A stretch of 64,000 nt of DNA, from assembly GCF_049898325.1 (NCBI RefSeq), contig NZ_JAFCXL010000009.1, positions 62,001-126,000 of the forward strand. The letters are read 5' to 3'. The position numbers and the translations under genes were made by a program. Below, one piece after another: positions 24,947 to 34,216 of the stretch; within the stretch, counting starts at the first letter, position 1, and every line of letters starts with the position of its first letter. The notes under the pieces are model-generated. The model was not told the DNA's origin. It made no database searches and saw only the letters and a program-made list of their open reading frames with translations. This DNA is from JAFCUW01 sp049898325. Its GTDB lineage: Bacteria > Pseudomonadota > Gammaproteobacteria > Burkholderiales > Burkholderiaceae_D.

Positions 24947-25663
24947 ATGCGCGATTTAACCTCCCTCCTCGCCGCCACCGGTGCCACCCTGGCCCGCATT
25001 GCCGCCGATTTTTCGCCCGCGGTGTTCGCCTCGAGCCTGGCCGCCGAAGACATGGTGCTGACCGACCTGATTTTAAGGGCGGGCCTGCCGATCACCATTT
25101 TTTCGCTCGACACGGGACGCCTCAATCCCGAAACGGTGGCGGTGATCGACGCCGTGCGCGCCCGCTACGGCTACAACATCGCCGTCTATCACCCGCAGGC
25201 GCAGGCGGTGGCCGACTACGTCGCCGCCAATGGCCTGAACGCCTTCTATAACAGCGTCGAGATGCGCCGCGAGTGCTGCCGCATCCGCAAGGTCGAGCCG
25301 CTGGGCCGCGCGCGGGCCGGCCAGCGCGCCTGGGTGACGGGGCAGCGGCGCGCCCAGTCGAGCACGCGCGCCGAACTGGCGGTGCAGGAAGACGATCCCG
25401 CGCACGGCATGGTCAAGTTCAACCCGCTGGCCGACTGGAGCGAACAGGACGTCTGGGACTACCTGCGCGCCAACGAGGTGCCGTACAACGCCCTGCACGA
25501 CCAGGGCTTCCCGTCGATCGGCTGCGCGCCCTGCACGCGCGCCGTCGAGGCGGGCGAAGACGTGCGCGCCGGCCGCTGGTGGTGGGAAAATCCCGACCAG
25601 AAGGAATGCGGCCTGCACATGGTCGACGGCAAACTGATCCGCGTAAAATCCGTGGCGGCCTGA
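24947..25663 (+). CDS. cysH: Adenylyl-sulfate (APS) reductase, CysH family
   Basis: The product has 238 residues from the ATG at 24947, which follows GAGG; an alternative ATG at 24920 adds 9 residues and overlaps DUF934. The PP-loop-like FSLDTGRL, the catalytic ECGLH near the C-terminus and two cysteine pairs (CC in RRECCRIRK and CAPC) are present. The paired cysteines bind the [4Fe-4S] cluster of APS reductases, so the substrate should be APS and not PAPS. This fits the absence of an APS kinase (cysC) in the cluster. The product sulfite is passed to CysI. Confidence 0.92.
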   Translation: MRDLTSLLAATGATLARIAADFSPAVFASSLAAEDMVLTDLILRAGLPITIFSLDTGRLNPETVAVIDAVRARYGYNIAVYHPQAQAVADYVAANGLNAFYNSVEMRRECCRIRKVEPLGRARAGQRAWVTGQRRAQSSTRAELAVQEDDPAHGMVKFNPLADWSEQDVWDYLRANEVPYNALHDQGFPSIGCAPCTRAVEAGEDVRAGRWWWENPDQKECGLHMVDGKLIRVKSVAA

Positions 25664-25697
25664 GCTCCCTCTCCAGCCACCCGCACCAAGGTACTCC

Positions 25698-26645
25698 ATG
25701 AACACACTGCACGACACCGCGCGCGCCTCGCAAATGCGCACCGACATCAACGCGCGCCACCTCGACGCGCTCGAGTCCGAAGCCATCCACATCCTGCGCG
25801 AAGTGGCCGCCGAATGCGCCAATCCCGCCCTGCTGTTCTCGGGCGGGAAAGACTCGGTGGTGCTGTTGCGCCTGGCCGAAAAAGCCTTCCGGCCCGGTAA
25901 ATTCCCCTTCCCCCTGGTGCACATCGACACGGGCCACAATTTTGCGGAGGTCATCACCTTCCGCGACAAGCGCGTGGCCGAACTGGGCGAGCGCCTGATC
26001 GTCGGCTCGGTCGAGGAATCGATCCGCAAGGGCACGGTGCGCCTGCGCCATCCCGCCACCGACTCGCGCAACGCGGCCCAGGCAGTCACGCTGCTCGAGA
26101 CGATCGCCGAACACGGCTTCGACGCCTGCATCGGCGGCGCCCGCCGCGACGAGGAAAAGGCCCGCGCCAAGGAACGCATCTTCTCGTTCCGCGACGAATT
26201 CGGCCAGTGGGACCCGAAAGCCCAGCGCCCCGAATTGTGGGACCTGTATAACACCCGCGTGCACCCGGGCGAGAACATGCGCGTGTTCCCCATTTCGAAC
26301 TGGACCGAGCTCGATGTGTGGCTGTACATCCAGCGCGAACAACTCGAACTGCCGCCGATTTATTTCGCCCACGAGCGCCAGGTGATTCCCCGCAACGGCC
26401 TGCTGGTGCCGCTGACCGACCTGACGCCCCCGCGCGAAGGCGAAACCGTCGAAACCCAGGTGGTGCGCTTTCGCACCGTGGGCGACATTTCGTGCACCTG
26501 CCCCGTCTCGTCGGATGCATCGACGGTCGAAGCGATCATCGCCGAAACGGCCATCACCCAGATCACCGAGCGGGGCGCCACCCGGATGGACGACCAGACC
26601 TCCGAAGCCTCGATGGAAAAACGTAAGAAAGCAGGATACTTCTGA
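25698..26645 (+). CDS. cysD: Sulfate adenylyltransferase subunit 2
   Basis: The product has 315 residues. This PP-loop ATP pyrophosphatase contains LLFSGGKDSVVLLRLA near residue 47 and the long C-terminal blocks typical of CysD, ending KKAGYF. With CysN it activates sulfate to APS at the cost of ATP and GTP hydrolysis. The stop overlaps the cysN start (TGATG), so the two subunits are made together. Confidence 0.97.
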   Translation: MNTLHDTARASQMRTDINARHLDALESEAIHILREVAAECANPALLFSGGKDSVVLLRLAEKAFRPGKFPFPLVHIDTGHNFAEVITFRDKRVAELGERLIVGSVEESIRKGTVRLRHPATDSRNAAQAVTLLETIAEHGFDACIGGARRDEEKARAKERIFSFRDEFGQWDPKAQRPELWDLYNTRVHPGENMRVFPISNWTELDVWLYIQREQLELPPIYFAHERQVIPRNGLLVPLTDLTPPREGETVETQVVRFRTVGDISCTCPVSSDASTVEAIIAETAITQITERGATRMDDQTSEASMEKRKKAGYF

Positions 26646-27988
26646 TGAACGCGCTTCTCGATACACTGACCCCGCACACCGCCATCGACGCCGCCAGCGC
26701 GGGCCTGCTGCGCTTCATCACGGCCGGCTCCGTCGACGACGGCAAGAGCACCCTGATCGGCCGCCTGCTGTTCGACAGCAAGGGCATTTTCGCCGACCAG
26801 CTCGACGCCATGTCGCGCTCGAAGCACAAGCGCACCGTCGGCGACGCCGTCGACCTGTCGCTGCTGACGGACGGCCTGGAAGCCGAGCGCGAACAGGGCA
26901 TCACCATCGATGTCGCCTACCGCTACTTCGCCACCCCCAAGCGCAAGTTCATCATCGCCGACACCCCCGGCCACGAGCAGTACACGCGCAATATGGTCAC
27001 GGGCGCCTCCACCGCCGACGCCGTCATCATCCTGATCGACGTGTCGAAAGTGAAGCTGCGCGAGGACGGCGGCGTCGATCTGCTGATCCAGACCAAGCGC
27101 CACTCGACCCTGGCCCACCTGCTGCAGATCGAGCACGTCATCGTCGCCGTCAACAAGATGGACCTGGTGAACTACGATCAAGCCGTGTACGACCGCATCG
27201 TCAAGGCCTACGGCGAGTTTGCCGCCAGCCTGGGCCTGAAGGACGTCACGCCGATTCCCCTGTCGGCCCTGTCGGGCGATAACGTCGTCGCGCCCAGCAC
27301 GAACATGGCCTGGTACGACGGCCCCACCCTGATTTCCCTGCTCGAAGCGCTGCCCGTGCAGGAAGCGTCGCACCACGCGCCGTTCCGCTTTCCCGTGCAA
27401 CTGGTGGCGCGCCACAACGGCCACGAGGCGAACGACTTCCGCGGCTACATGGGCCGCATCGAAGCGGGCAAGGTCAGCGTCGGCGACCATCTGGTGGTGC
27501 AGCCATCGGGCCGGGCGGCCACCGTCAAGGACATTCTCACCTTTGACGGCTCGCATGCGTCGGCCGTGGTGGGCCAGTCGGTGACGCTGCTGCTCGATCA
27601 ATATCTCGACATTTCGCGCGGCGACATGCTCGCCAGCGCCGACCGCCCCGCCACCCTGCTCAAGCAAGTGAGCGCCGACGTCTGCTGGATGGCCGACGAG
27701 CCGCTCGACCTGCGCCGCAAATACTGGATCAAGCACGGCACCCGCCAGAGCGCGGCCAAAGTGACCAGGGTCGACAGCATCCTCGACATCAACACCCAGC
27801 AGCGCCGGGCCGATCTCGACCCCGCCGCCGGCTTGAAGTTGAACGACATCGCCCGCATCGCCCTGACCGTGCAGCAGCCGCTGGCGGCCGACGCCTATGA
27901 CGCCATCCGCGCCACCGGCGCCTTCATCCTGATCGATGAAGTGACGCACCAGACGGTCGCCGCCGGCATGATCCGCCTGGACGCCTGA
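26645..27988 (+). CDS. cysN: Sulfate adenylyltransferase subunit 1 (GTPase)
   Basis: The product has 447 residues. It is an EF-Tu-like GTPase with G1 GSVDDGKSTLIG, G3 DTPGHEQ and G4 NKMD, followed by two beta-barrel domains. It ends near residue 447, so there is no fused APS kinase domain (CysC), unlike CysNC forms. It drives APS formation with CysD. It is followed 9 bp later by cobA, which supplies siroheme for the cysI product. Confidence 0.97.
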   Translation: MNALLDTLTPHTAIDAASAGLLRFITAGSVDDGKSTLIGRLLFDSKGIFADQLDAMSRSKHKRTVGDAVDLSLLTDGLEAEREQGITIDVAYRYFATPKRKFIIADTPGHEQYTRNMVTGASTADAVIILIDVSKVKLREDGGVDLLIQTKRHSTLAHLLQIEHVIVAVNKMDLVNYDQAVYDRIVKAYGEFAASLGLKDVTPIPLSALSGDNVVAPSTNMAWYDGPTLISLLEALPVQEASHHAPFRFPVQLVARHNGHEANDFRGYMGRIEAGKVSVGDHLVVQPSGRAATVKDILTFDGSHASAVVGQSVTLLLDQYLDISRGDMLASADRPATLLKQVSADVCWMADEPLDLRRKYWIKHGTRQSAAKVTRVDSILDINTQQRRADLDPAAGLKLNDIARIALTVQQPLAADAYDAIRATGAFILIDEVTHQTVAAGMIRLDA

Positions 27989-27997
27989 GGCGGGTCA

Positions 27998-28741
27998 ATG
28001 ACTGGCCTTGGCAAAGTCTTCCTGGTGGGCGCCGGCCCCGGCGCCCAGGACCTGATCACCGTGCGCGGCGCACGCCTGCTCGCGCAGGCGGACGTGGTGT
28101 TGCACGATGCCCTGGTGGCGCCGGACATGCTGGCACTGTGCCCGCGCGCGCAATTGATCGACGTGGGCAAGCGCTGTGGCAAGCAGTCGGCGCGGCAGGA
28201 CTGGATCAATGCGCAGTTGGTCGAATGCGCCAGCAAATTTGCCCTGGTGGTGCGCTTGAAGGGCGGCGACCCGATGCTGTTCGGCCGTGCCGATGAGGAA
28301 TTGCGCGCGCTCGAAGAAGCGGGCATTGCCGTCGAAATCGTGCCCGGCATCACCACCGCGCTGGCCGCCGCCGCCGCCGCCCAGCAACCGCTGACACGCC
28401 GCGGCATCGCCCGCAGCGTGGCGTTTTTTACCTCGAGCACGGCGCCCGAACACGCCGACCCCATGCCCGTCACGCCCGACGCCGACACCCTGGTGCAGTA
28501 CATGGGCGGGCGCGAAGCCATTGCCACGGCGCGCCGCCTGCTGGCGGGCGGACGGGCAGACAACACGCCGGTGGTGGTGGTGGAAAACTGCAGCCGGGCC
28601 GAGCAGCGCATCATGCGCATGGACCTGCACGAGCTGGCGCAGGGGCTGGAGATGGCCCACGGCCCCGTGCTGGTGATGATCGGTGAAGCCTTGCGACTGC
28701 GCGAGACGCAGCACGGCGGGGCGGCGCCCCTACAAGCCTGA
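27998..28741 (+). CDS. cobA: Uroporphyrinogen-III C-methyltransferase
   Basis: The product has 247 residues. SUMT motifs are clear: FLVGAGPGAQDLITVRG at the start, VVRLKGGDPMLFGR in the middle and VEIVPGITTALAAAA. It transfers two methyl groups from SAM to uroporphyrinogen III, giving precorrin-2 for siroheme. It is the stand-alone methyltransferase without the CysG dehydrogenase/chelatase half. As the last gene of the cys operon it links siroheme supply to sulfite reductase. Its 3' end overlaps a convergent hypothetical gene by 12 bp. Confidence 0.95.
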   Translation: MTGLGKVFLVGAGPGAQDLITVRGARLLAQADVVLHDALVAPDMLALCPRAQLIDVGKRCGKQSARQDWINAQLVECASKFALVVRLKGGDPMLFGRADEELRALEEAGIAVEIVPGITTALAAAAAAQQPLTRRGIARSVAFFTSSTAPEHADPMPVTPDADTLVQYMGGREAIATARRLLAGGRADNTPVVVVENCSRAEQRIMRMDLHELAQGLEMAHGPVLVMIGEALRLRETQHGGAAPLQA

Positions 28742-29218
28742 ATCTGCCGTGGGGCGCCCGCCGCGCAGGCGGTCGCGCTCCGCCAGTTCCCACAACAACA
28801 CATCGGCCGTGCCATGAAGGCGCTCGCTGACCCTGGCCACGGCGCTCAAGGCGGCGCCCAGGCGGGCGCTGGCGATGGTGGCGCTGCGGTCGTGTTGCCA
28901 GGCGGCCGCTTCGCGCTGCAACAGCCCCATATCGGTTTTGACGACGCCCAGCATGTGGCGAAAATTGCGGTCGCTTTCGATGAGGTCGACATTGCGTCCG
29001 CTGCGCAGCTCGGCGCGCACGAGGTCGATCTTGGCGCCCATGGCGTTCAGGCGCCGCACCATGCGTTCGAGCCGGCGCGCGCAACTGGCCTCGGCCAGCG
29101 CGGCCGGCAACAGCAGCACATTGGCCGTGTATGGCATGTGATGCTTGAAGCCCAGCCAGGCCCGCCGCAGCAGTTCGGTCAGGGTCAGGAACAGGAGCTT
29201 GGAAAAATCGAGGAACAT
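28730..29218 (-). CDS. Hypothetical protein, helical
   Basis: I do not recognise this 162-residue product. The ATG at 29218 begins a hydrophobic first 15 residues (FLDFSKLLFLTLTELL-like) that look like an amphipathic or membrane-associated helix. The rest is helical and rich in Arg, Ala and Leu, with a central coiled-coil-like stretch. It is the last gene on the strand after lptF-lptG-cbiX, with a 137-bp gap, and overlaps cobA tail-to-tail. The frame reads open to 29374, but that extension has no support. Codon use is like the neighbours, so it is probably real. Confidence 0.55.
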   Translation of the reverse strand: MFLDFSKLLFLTLTELLRRAWLGFKHHMPYTANVLLLPAALAEASCARRLERMVRRLNAMGAKIDLVRAELRSGRNVDLIESDRNFRHMLGVVKTDMGLLQREAAAWQHDRSATIASARLGAALSAVARVSERLHGTADVLLWELAERDRLRGGRPTADSGL

Positions 29219-29355
29219 GGCCGGATTGACAGTGACGCCGGCGAAGCGCGCGGCTCTGTCAAGTCTGGGCGCGGGTGGTGCCCCTGTCAAAGGCGCACGC
29301 GCATCTGGCATATGACGCAGCGCAAAGGCTGCGCAGTGAACGGCCGATGCGGCGC

Positions 29356-29727
29356 TTAAATGGCCGAGAGGCAATAGCGCGTCATGGCCTCGAGCACGCC
29401 AGGGTCTTCGCCGACGGCGCCCGCCACCTTGATCGCCATGCCCGGGTGGTCCAGCCGCAACTGCTCGACCAGCAAGGGCAGGTCGCGCAGCAGATGGCCG
29501 CCCTGCCCCAGGAACACGGGGACGATGGTCATCTCGTCGACGCCGGCGGCGGCCAGGCGCGCCGCCTCGGCCGGCAGGCGCGGCTCCATCAGTTCGAGGA
29601 AGGCCAGCGTCACGGCCACGTCCGGCACGCGGGCGGCGGTGGCATCGCGCAGTTTTTCAAACGGCGCGGCCCAGGAAGCGGCGCGGGCGCCGTGGGCAAA
29701 CAGGACCAGGGATTTGTTCGTATGCAT
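29356..29727 (-). CDS. cbiX: Small CbiX-type sirohydrochlorin chelatase
   Basis: The product has 123 residues. It is a half-size (CbiX-S-like) class II chelatase with LFAHGAR near the N-terminus, carrying the metal-binding histidine, and PVFLGQGGHLLRD in the second half. It would insert Fe2+ (or Co2+) into sirohydrochlorin as a homodimer. The start overlaps the lptG stop by one base (TAATG), so it is translationally linked to lptG. With cobA it could complete siroheme synthesis for CysI; a precorrin-2 dehydrogenase is not in the window. Confidence 0.85.
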   Translation of the reverse strand: MHTNKSLVLFAHGARAASWAAPFEKLRDATAARVPDVAVTLAFLELMEPRLPAEAARLAAAGVDEMTIVPVFLGQGGHLLRDLPLLVEQLRLDHPGMAIKVAGAVGEDPGVLEAMTRYCLSAI

Positions 29728-30893
29728 TAATGTCGCTCCACGCGCCACAAGGCGCCCAGCGCCAGCAGCAGATACAAGATGCTGGGGGCCAGCGCGGTGA
29801 TCACGGGCGGCCAGGTGGTGAGCATGCCCAGATGGGAAAACAGGGTATTGACCAGCAGGAAGCTCACGCCGATCATGATGCCGATGAAAATTTTCAGGCT
29901 GACGCCGCCGCTGCGGCTTTGCAGATAGGCGAACGGCAAGGCCAGCGCCATCAGCACGAAAATCGCCAGCGGGTCGAACAGCTTTTTCCAGAAAGCGATC
30001 TTGAAGCGGTCGTTTTCCTGCTTGTTGTCGGCCAGGTGGCGGGTGTAGACGGCCAGCTCGCTGGCTGACATGCGGTCCGGGTCGGCCGACGACACGGACA
30101 GGATTTTCGGCGTCACTTCCGACACCAGCTCCAGGCTGGCCAGCTTGCGCGTGGAAACGGTGTTACCGTCCTGCCCCAGCACGCCGGCGGCCGCCGGGGC
30201 GGCGCCGGCCAGGTCGCGGCCGTTGACGAAGCGCGTTTGCGTCACGTCGGCCAGGCGCCAGGTGTTGTTGCCTTCGAAGGTGGCACTGGCCGCCGTCACC
30301 AGCGAGCGCATCTGCATGCGGGTGTCGAACTCGTACAGCTTGACATCGATCAACTGGCCGTCCGGTTTGAACTGGCGCGCGTTGAAAAAGCGCGAGCCCG
30401 TCACGGCGCCGGTGGTGCCGCTCGCGTGCACGACGTCCTTGGTCCACATGCCGGAACGAAATGCCTGCGACAAGGTGGCGCCCTTGGCACTGAGCTTGAT
30501 TTTTTCCGCCAGCGGCGCGCTGCGCGGGGTGACCACTTCACCGAAGAAGAAGGCAATCACCACGAATACGATGCCGATCCGAAACACCATGCCCATCGCC
30601 TGGCGGGTCGACATGGACGAGGCCCGCATGATGGTAAATTCGGAGCTGGCGGCGAACTGCGACATGGCATAAATGGTGCCGATCAGGGCCGCCACCGGCA
30701 TCACTTCGTACACGTGGCCCGGCAGCAGCAAGCCCACGTACAGGAAGGCATGCTGGATCAGGTAACCGCCCTGGCCGACGGCCGGCAATTCGGCCGTCAG
30801 GTCCATGAAGGCGGTCAGCGCCAGCAGGGCGAGCATGACAAAAAACACCGCCTGCATGATGTTGACGGCAAAGTAGCGCTGCAGGATTTTCAT
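29727..30893 (-). CDS. lptG: LPS export permease LptG
   Basis: The product has 388 residues. It is an inner-membrane permease of the LptB2FG transporter with the YjgP/YjgQ fold: TM helices near residues 10-35, 55-80 and 95-120, a periplasmic beta-jellyroll in the middle and three C-terminal TM helices. The N-terminal MKILQRYF is typical of LptG. The start overlaps the lptF stop by 4 bp. It extracts LPS from the inner membrane and passes it to LptC. Confidence 0.95.
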   Translation of the reverse strand: MKILQRYFAVNIMQAVFFVMLALLALTAFMDLTAELPAVGQGGYLIQHAFLYVGLLLPGHVYEVMPVAALIGTIYAMSQFAASSEFTIMRASSMSTRQAMGMVFRIGIVFVVIAFFFGEVVTPRSAPLAEKIKLSAKGATLSQAFRSGMWTKDVVHASGTTGAVTGSRFFNARQFKPDGQLIDVKLYEFDTRMQMRSLVTAASATFEGNNTWRLADVTQTRFVNGRDLAGAAPAAAGVLGQDGNTVSTRKLASLELVSEVTPKILSVSSADPDRMSASELAVYTRHLADNKQENDRFKIAFWKKLFDPLAIFVLMALALPFAYLQSRSGGVSLKIFIGIMIGVSFLLVNTLFSHLGMLTTWPPVITALAPSILYLLLALGALWRVERH

Positions 30894-32035
30894 GCGATCA
30901 CCTCGGCCTTGCGGGCGCAGGCGCGGCGGCGTTTGAACGCGGCCAGCAACACCAGCGGGTGATAGCGGTGATTGACGTTCAGGCGCCAGGCGAACAGGCC
31001 CACCGCTGCCAGCAGCACCATCAGGTGCACGGGCCACCAGGCCATCGCGAACTGCATCTTCTCCTGCTTGACGCTCGCTTCCGTGAGCTTGACGAGGTTG
31101 CTGTAGGTGAAGAAGATCAATACTGCCAGGATCAGGTTGACGGAACTGCCGGCGCGCGGGTTGACGAAGCCCAGCGGGATGGCCAGCAGCATCAGCAGCA
31201 CGCACATGACGGGGGGCGCGATGCGCCACAACAGTTCGGCGCGCGTGTAGCGGTTCGGCACCAGCAGCAGCGCCGCCGTCGACAGGTTATCGACCGGCAC
31301 GTCGGCGCCCAGCACGGGTACCTTGGTGGCCACGCGCATGCTGTAGCGGCCAAACTCCATGGTCTGGAAATCGGCCTGGCCCGGCGTGCCCTGGTAGCGG
31401 CGGCCGTTTTTGAGCACCAGGAACTGGCCGCCCTTGCCGTCCGACTCGATCACGCCTTCCTTGGCCACCACCACCGTGTTGATGCCGCCCTCGACGGTGT
31501 TGACGAAGACATTCTGCACGGCGTTGTTGCTGGCGGCATTGGCGCCGCCCTCGACGAAGAACACGCGGTTGCTGCCGGCGGACTCGCGAAACTGGCCGGG
31601 CGCGACTTTTTTGAGGTCTTCGCGCTTTTCAAAGCGCTGCACGAATTCATTGCTTTTCATTTTGGCCCACGGCGCGGCGACGAAACTGAGCACGCCCGTG
31701 AGCAGCACCAGCGGCAGGCCGAACGACATGACGGGCCAGATCCAGCGCGCCAGCGACTGGCCGGAGGCGAACCACACCACCATCTCGGAATCACGGTAAC
31801 TGCGCGTGACGACGGCCAGCACGGCGATAAACCCCGTCAGAATGATGATGGTGGGTAGGTTGCCGATGACGTAAAACACAATCAGGGCCACCACGTCGCT
31901 CGATGCGACCTTGCCGCCGGCGGCGCGGCCCAGGATCGAGATCAGCGTCCAGGTGACGAAAATCGAGAACAGCACCGTGAAGGTGGCGCCAGCGGAACTG
32001 GCCATTTCCCGTCGAAGGGCGCGTTGGAAAATCAT
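30890..32035 (-). CDS. lptF: LPS export permease LptF
   Basis: The product has 381 residues, with the same architecture as LptG: six membrane helices around a periplasmic jellyroll. It begins MIFQRALRRE, the usual LptF start. The open frame extends to 32380 but that part lies inside pepA on the other strand; the ATG at 32035 is chosen. It is the first gene of the lptF-lptG-cbiX unit and divergent from pepA, a conserved arrangement in proteobacteria. Confidence 0.95.
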   Translation of the reverse strand: MIFQRALRREMASSAGATFTVLFSIFVTWTLISILGRAAGGKVASSDVVALIVFYVIGNLPTIIILTGFIAVLAVVTRSYRDSEMVVWFASGQSLARWIWPVMSFGLPLVLLTGVLSFVAAPWAKMKSNEFVQRFEKREDLKKVAPGQFRESAGSNRVFFVEGGANAASNNAVQNVFVNTVEGGINTVVVAKEGVIESDGKGGQFLVLKNGRRYQGTPGQADFQTMEFGRYSMRVATKVPVLGADVPVDNLSTAALLLVPNRYTRAELLWRIAPPVMCVLLMLLAIPLGFVNPRAGSSVNLILAVLIFFTYSNLVKLTEASVKQEKMQFAMAWWPVHLMVLLAAVGLFAWRLNVNHRYHPLVLLAAFKRRRACARKAEVIA

Positions 32036-32043
32036 TCGGCAGA

Positions 32044-32049
32044 TATAAT
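32044..32049 (+). promoter_or_regulatory. -10 box for pepA
   Basis: A perfect TATAAT lies in the 57-bp gap between lptF and pepA. No convincing -35 is present at 16-18 bp. The predicted start is near 32056, giving a leader of about 37 bases. Confidence 0.4.
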
Positions 32050-32092
32050 CACAGGTTGAGCAGTGCGCGTCACAAACGAAACGGAGAATCCA

Positions 32093-33589
32093 ATGGACTT
32101 TAGCATAAAAGCATACGACACCAAGAACCCCATCCTGTCGGCAAAAACCGGCTGTGTCGCAGTGGCGGTGTACGAAAATAAAAAACTGTCGGCAGCGGCC
32201 AGCGCCCTCGATCAGCATGGCGATATCAGCGCGGCGCTCAAGTCCGGCGACATCAGCGGCAAGGCCGGTTCGACCTTGCTGCTGCGCGGCGTGGCCGGGA
32301 TCACGGCGGCGCGCGTGCTGCTGGTGGGCATGGGCAGCGCTGACGCCGTCAGCGAGAAAAACTTCGCCAGTGCCGTGCACGCGACCCTCAAGTGCTTCGG
32401 CCAGCTCGGTTCAAACGACGCCATTATCGCATTTCCCATGACCGATGTGAAAGGCCGCGACCAGGCCTGGGCAATCGGCTGCATCGTCACCGCCGCCCAC
32501 GAGGCGCAGTTCCGCACCGACGGCCAGAAAAGCAGGAAAGACCCGGAGCGCAGCGGCGTCAAGAAACTCACCCTGGCCGCCGACTTCGTCGACGCCCGCA
32601 CCAGGCAGTCGCTGGCCCAGGCCCAGGCGATCGCCCGCGGCATGGACCTGACGAAGGAACTGGGCAACCTGTCGGCCAACGTCTGCACCCCCACCTACCT
32701 GGCCAACACGGCCAGGAAGCTGGCCAAGGACTATAAATTCGACGTCGAGATCCTCGAGCGCAAGCAGCTCGAAGCGCTCAAGATGTGCAGCTTCCTGTCG
32801 GTCAGCGCCGGCAGCGAAGAGCCGCCCAAGTTCATCGTCCTCAAACACATGGGTGGCAAGAAAAGCGACGCCCCGGTGGTTTTGGTCGGCAAGGGCATCA
32901 CCTTCGATACGGGCGGCATTTCGCTCAAGGCCGGCCCCGGCATGGATGAAATGAAGTACGACATGTGCGGCGCCGCCTCGGTCCTGGGCACCTTCCGCGC
33001 GATCGGTGAAATGGGCCTGGCCATGAACGTGGTGGGCATCATTGCCGCCTGCGAAAACATGCCGTCGGGCCGCGCCACCAAGCCGGGCGACATCGTCACC
33101 TCGATGGCCGGACTGACCATCGAAGTGCTCAACACCGACGCCGAAGGCCGCCTGGTGCTGTGCGACGCCCTCACCTACGCCGAGCGCTTCAATCCCGCCG
33201 CCGTGGTCGACATCGCCACCCTGACGGGCGCCTGCATCGTCGCCCTGGGCCACCACAACAGCGGCCTGTTCGCGCGCGACGACGACGCCGGCAACCACCT
33301 GGCGCAGGAACTGCTCGACGCCGGCAAGCAGGCGGGCGACACCGCCTGGCGCCTGCCGATCGGCGAGCTGTACAACGACCAGCTGAAATCGAACTTTGCC
33401 GACCTGGGCAATATCGGCAGCCCGGGCGGCGCCAGCTGCACCGCCGCCGCCTTCCTGGAAAACTTCACCCGCAGTTACGCCTGGGCCCACCTCGACATCG
33501 CCGGCACCGCCTGGAAGTCGGGCGGCGCCAAGGGCGCCACCGGTCGTCCGGTGGCGCTGCTGTCGAACTTCCTGCTCAACCGCGCATAA
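32093..33589 (+). CDS. pepA: Leucyl aminopeptidase
   Basis: This 498-residue M17 family zinc/manganese peptidase removes N-terminal residues and is hexameric in the cytosol. Metal and catalytic motifs are present: VGKGITFDTGGISLK near residue 268 and NTDAEGRLVLCDAL near 347. The start at 32093 follows the ribosome site ACGGAGA; ten upstream codons are open but unsupported. In E. coli PepA also binds DNA in xer recombination and carAB control; that is not testable here. Confidence 0.96.
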   Translation: MDFSIKAYDTKNPILSAKTGCVAVAVYENKKLSAAASALDQHGDISAALKSGDISGKAGSTLLLRGVAGITAARVLLVGMGSADAVSEKNFASAVHATLKCFGQLGSNDAIIAFPMTDVKGRDQAWAIGCIVTAAHEAQFRTDGQKSRKDPERSGVKKLTLAADFVDARTRQSLAQAQAIARGMDLTKELGNLSANVCTPTYLANTARKLAKDYKFDVEILERKQLEALKMCSFLSVSAGSEEPPKFIVLKHMGGKKSDAPVVLVGKGITFDTGGISLKAGPGMDEMKYDMCGAASVLGTFRAIGEMGLAMNVVGIIAACENMPSGRATKPGDIVTSMAGLTIEVLNTDAEGRLVLCDALTYAERFNPAAVVDIATLTGACIVALGHHNSGLFARDDDAGNHLAQELLDAGKQAGDTAWRLPIGELYNDQLKSNFADLGNIGSPGGASCTAAAFLENFTRSYAWAHLDIAGTAWKSGGAKGATGRPVALLSNFLLNRA

Positions 33590-33619
33590 GTTTCGACCCC
33601 GCGCGCGCAGTGTAGAAAG

Positions 33620-33652
33620 CAAAAAGGCGGATCCGCGGATCCGCCTTTTTTA
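33620..33652. terminator. Bidirectional terminator after pepA
   Basis: GGCGGATCC and GGATCCGCC (33626-33645) form a perfect palindrome flanked by A5 and T5 runs. It serves pepA and the convergent lipoprotein gene. Confidence 0.9.
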
Positions 33653-33669
33653 CGTCTGGACGGCGCACC

Positions 33670-34122
33670 TCAATAGATCGCGCTGCCGGTTTCCGTCACC
33701 CTGGCCATGTCGGCGGCATCCTTGTCGGCATGCATGAGGATGGTGACCACGGCCGGATAATCAAAGCCGGCGCCCGAGCGGCGGTCCAGATAATAGCCGA
33801 GGCCGCCGCTGATGACGGCATTGCCGATCATCTTGCCGTAGCCGTATTGCGAGGCCACCGCCTCGACCGAACTGCCCACGCCCGCCTTGCCGCAGTCGAC
33901 ATTGAGATTGTCATTGCTCTTGCGGATGAGCACCCGTCCCGGCGTGTTGACGAACCAGCGGCCGTTCTTGTTCGACAGTACGCAGCCGATGCCGCCCACC
34001 TCGCGGTGATCGAGCACGCTGCGCACTTCGATTTCCTGCTGGGACGAGTCGGTGATGGTGGCGCAACCGGCCAGCAGCAGGCAGGCCGTGCACAAGGCAG
34101 CGCGGTGGATGGTCGAACGCAT
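33670..34122 (-). CDS. Putative lipoprotein, unknown function
   Basis: The product has 150 residues. Residues 1-19 form a lipoprotein signal with lipobox LLAG followed by Cys20. The mature part is a small domain with two further cysteines (GCVLSNKNG and VDCGKAG), perhaps a disulfide, and a glycine-rich hydrophobic stretch near residues 98-112. I do not recognise the family. A 94-bp gap separates it from creA on the same strand. Confidence 0.7.
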   Translation of the reverse strand: MRSTIHRAALCTACLLLAGCATITDSSQQEIEVRSVLDHREVGGIGCVLSNKNGRWFVNTPGRVLIRKSNDNLNVDCGKAGVGSSVEAVASQYGYGKMIGNAVISGGLGYYLDRRSGAGFDYPAVVTILMHADKDAADMARVTETGSAIY

Positions 34123-34216
34123 GATGTCATTCCTGGTCGGAAGCGAGCCGGCGGACGAGGTGCCCGCCGGCTTGCTGTACCTTGTTTACGGCAGCATGCG
34201 TTCGATCATGAGGGTG

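Noticed and set aside
30894..32380. Longer N-terminus for LptF reaching into pepA
   Set aside because: The added part is antisense to pepA and carries no membrane helix; homologues start at the MIFQRALRRE position.
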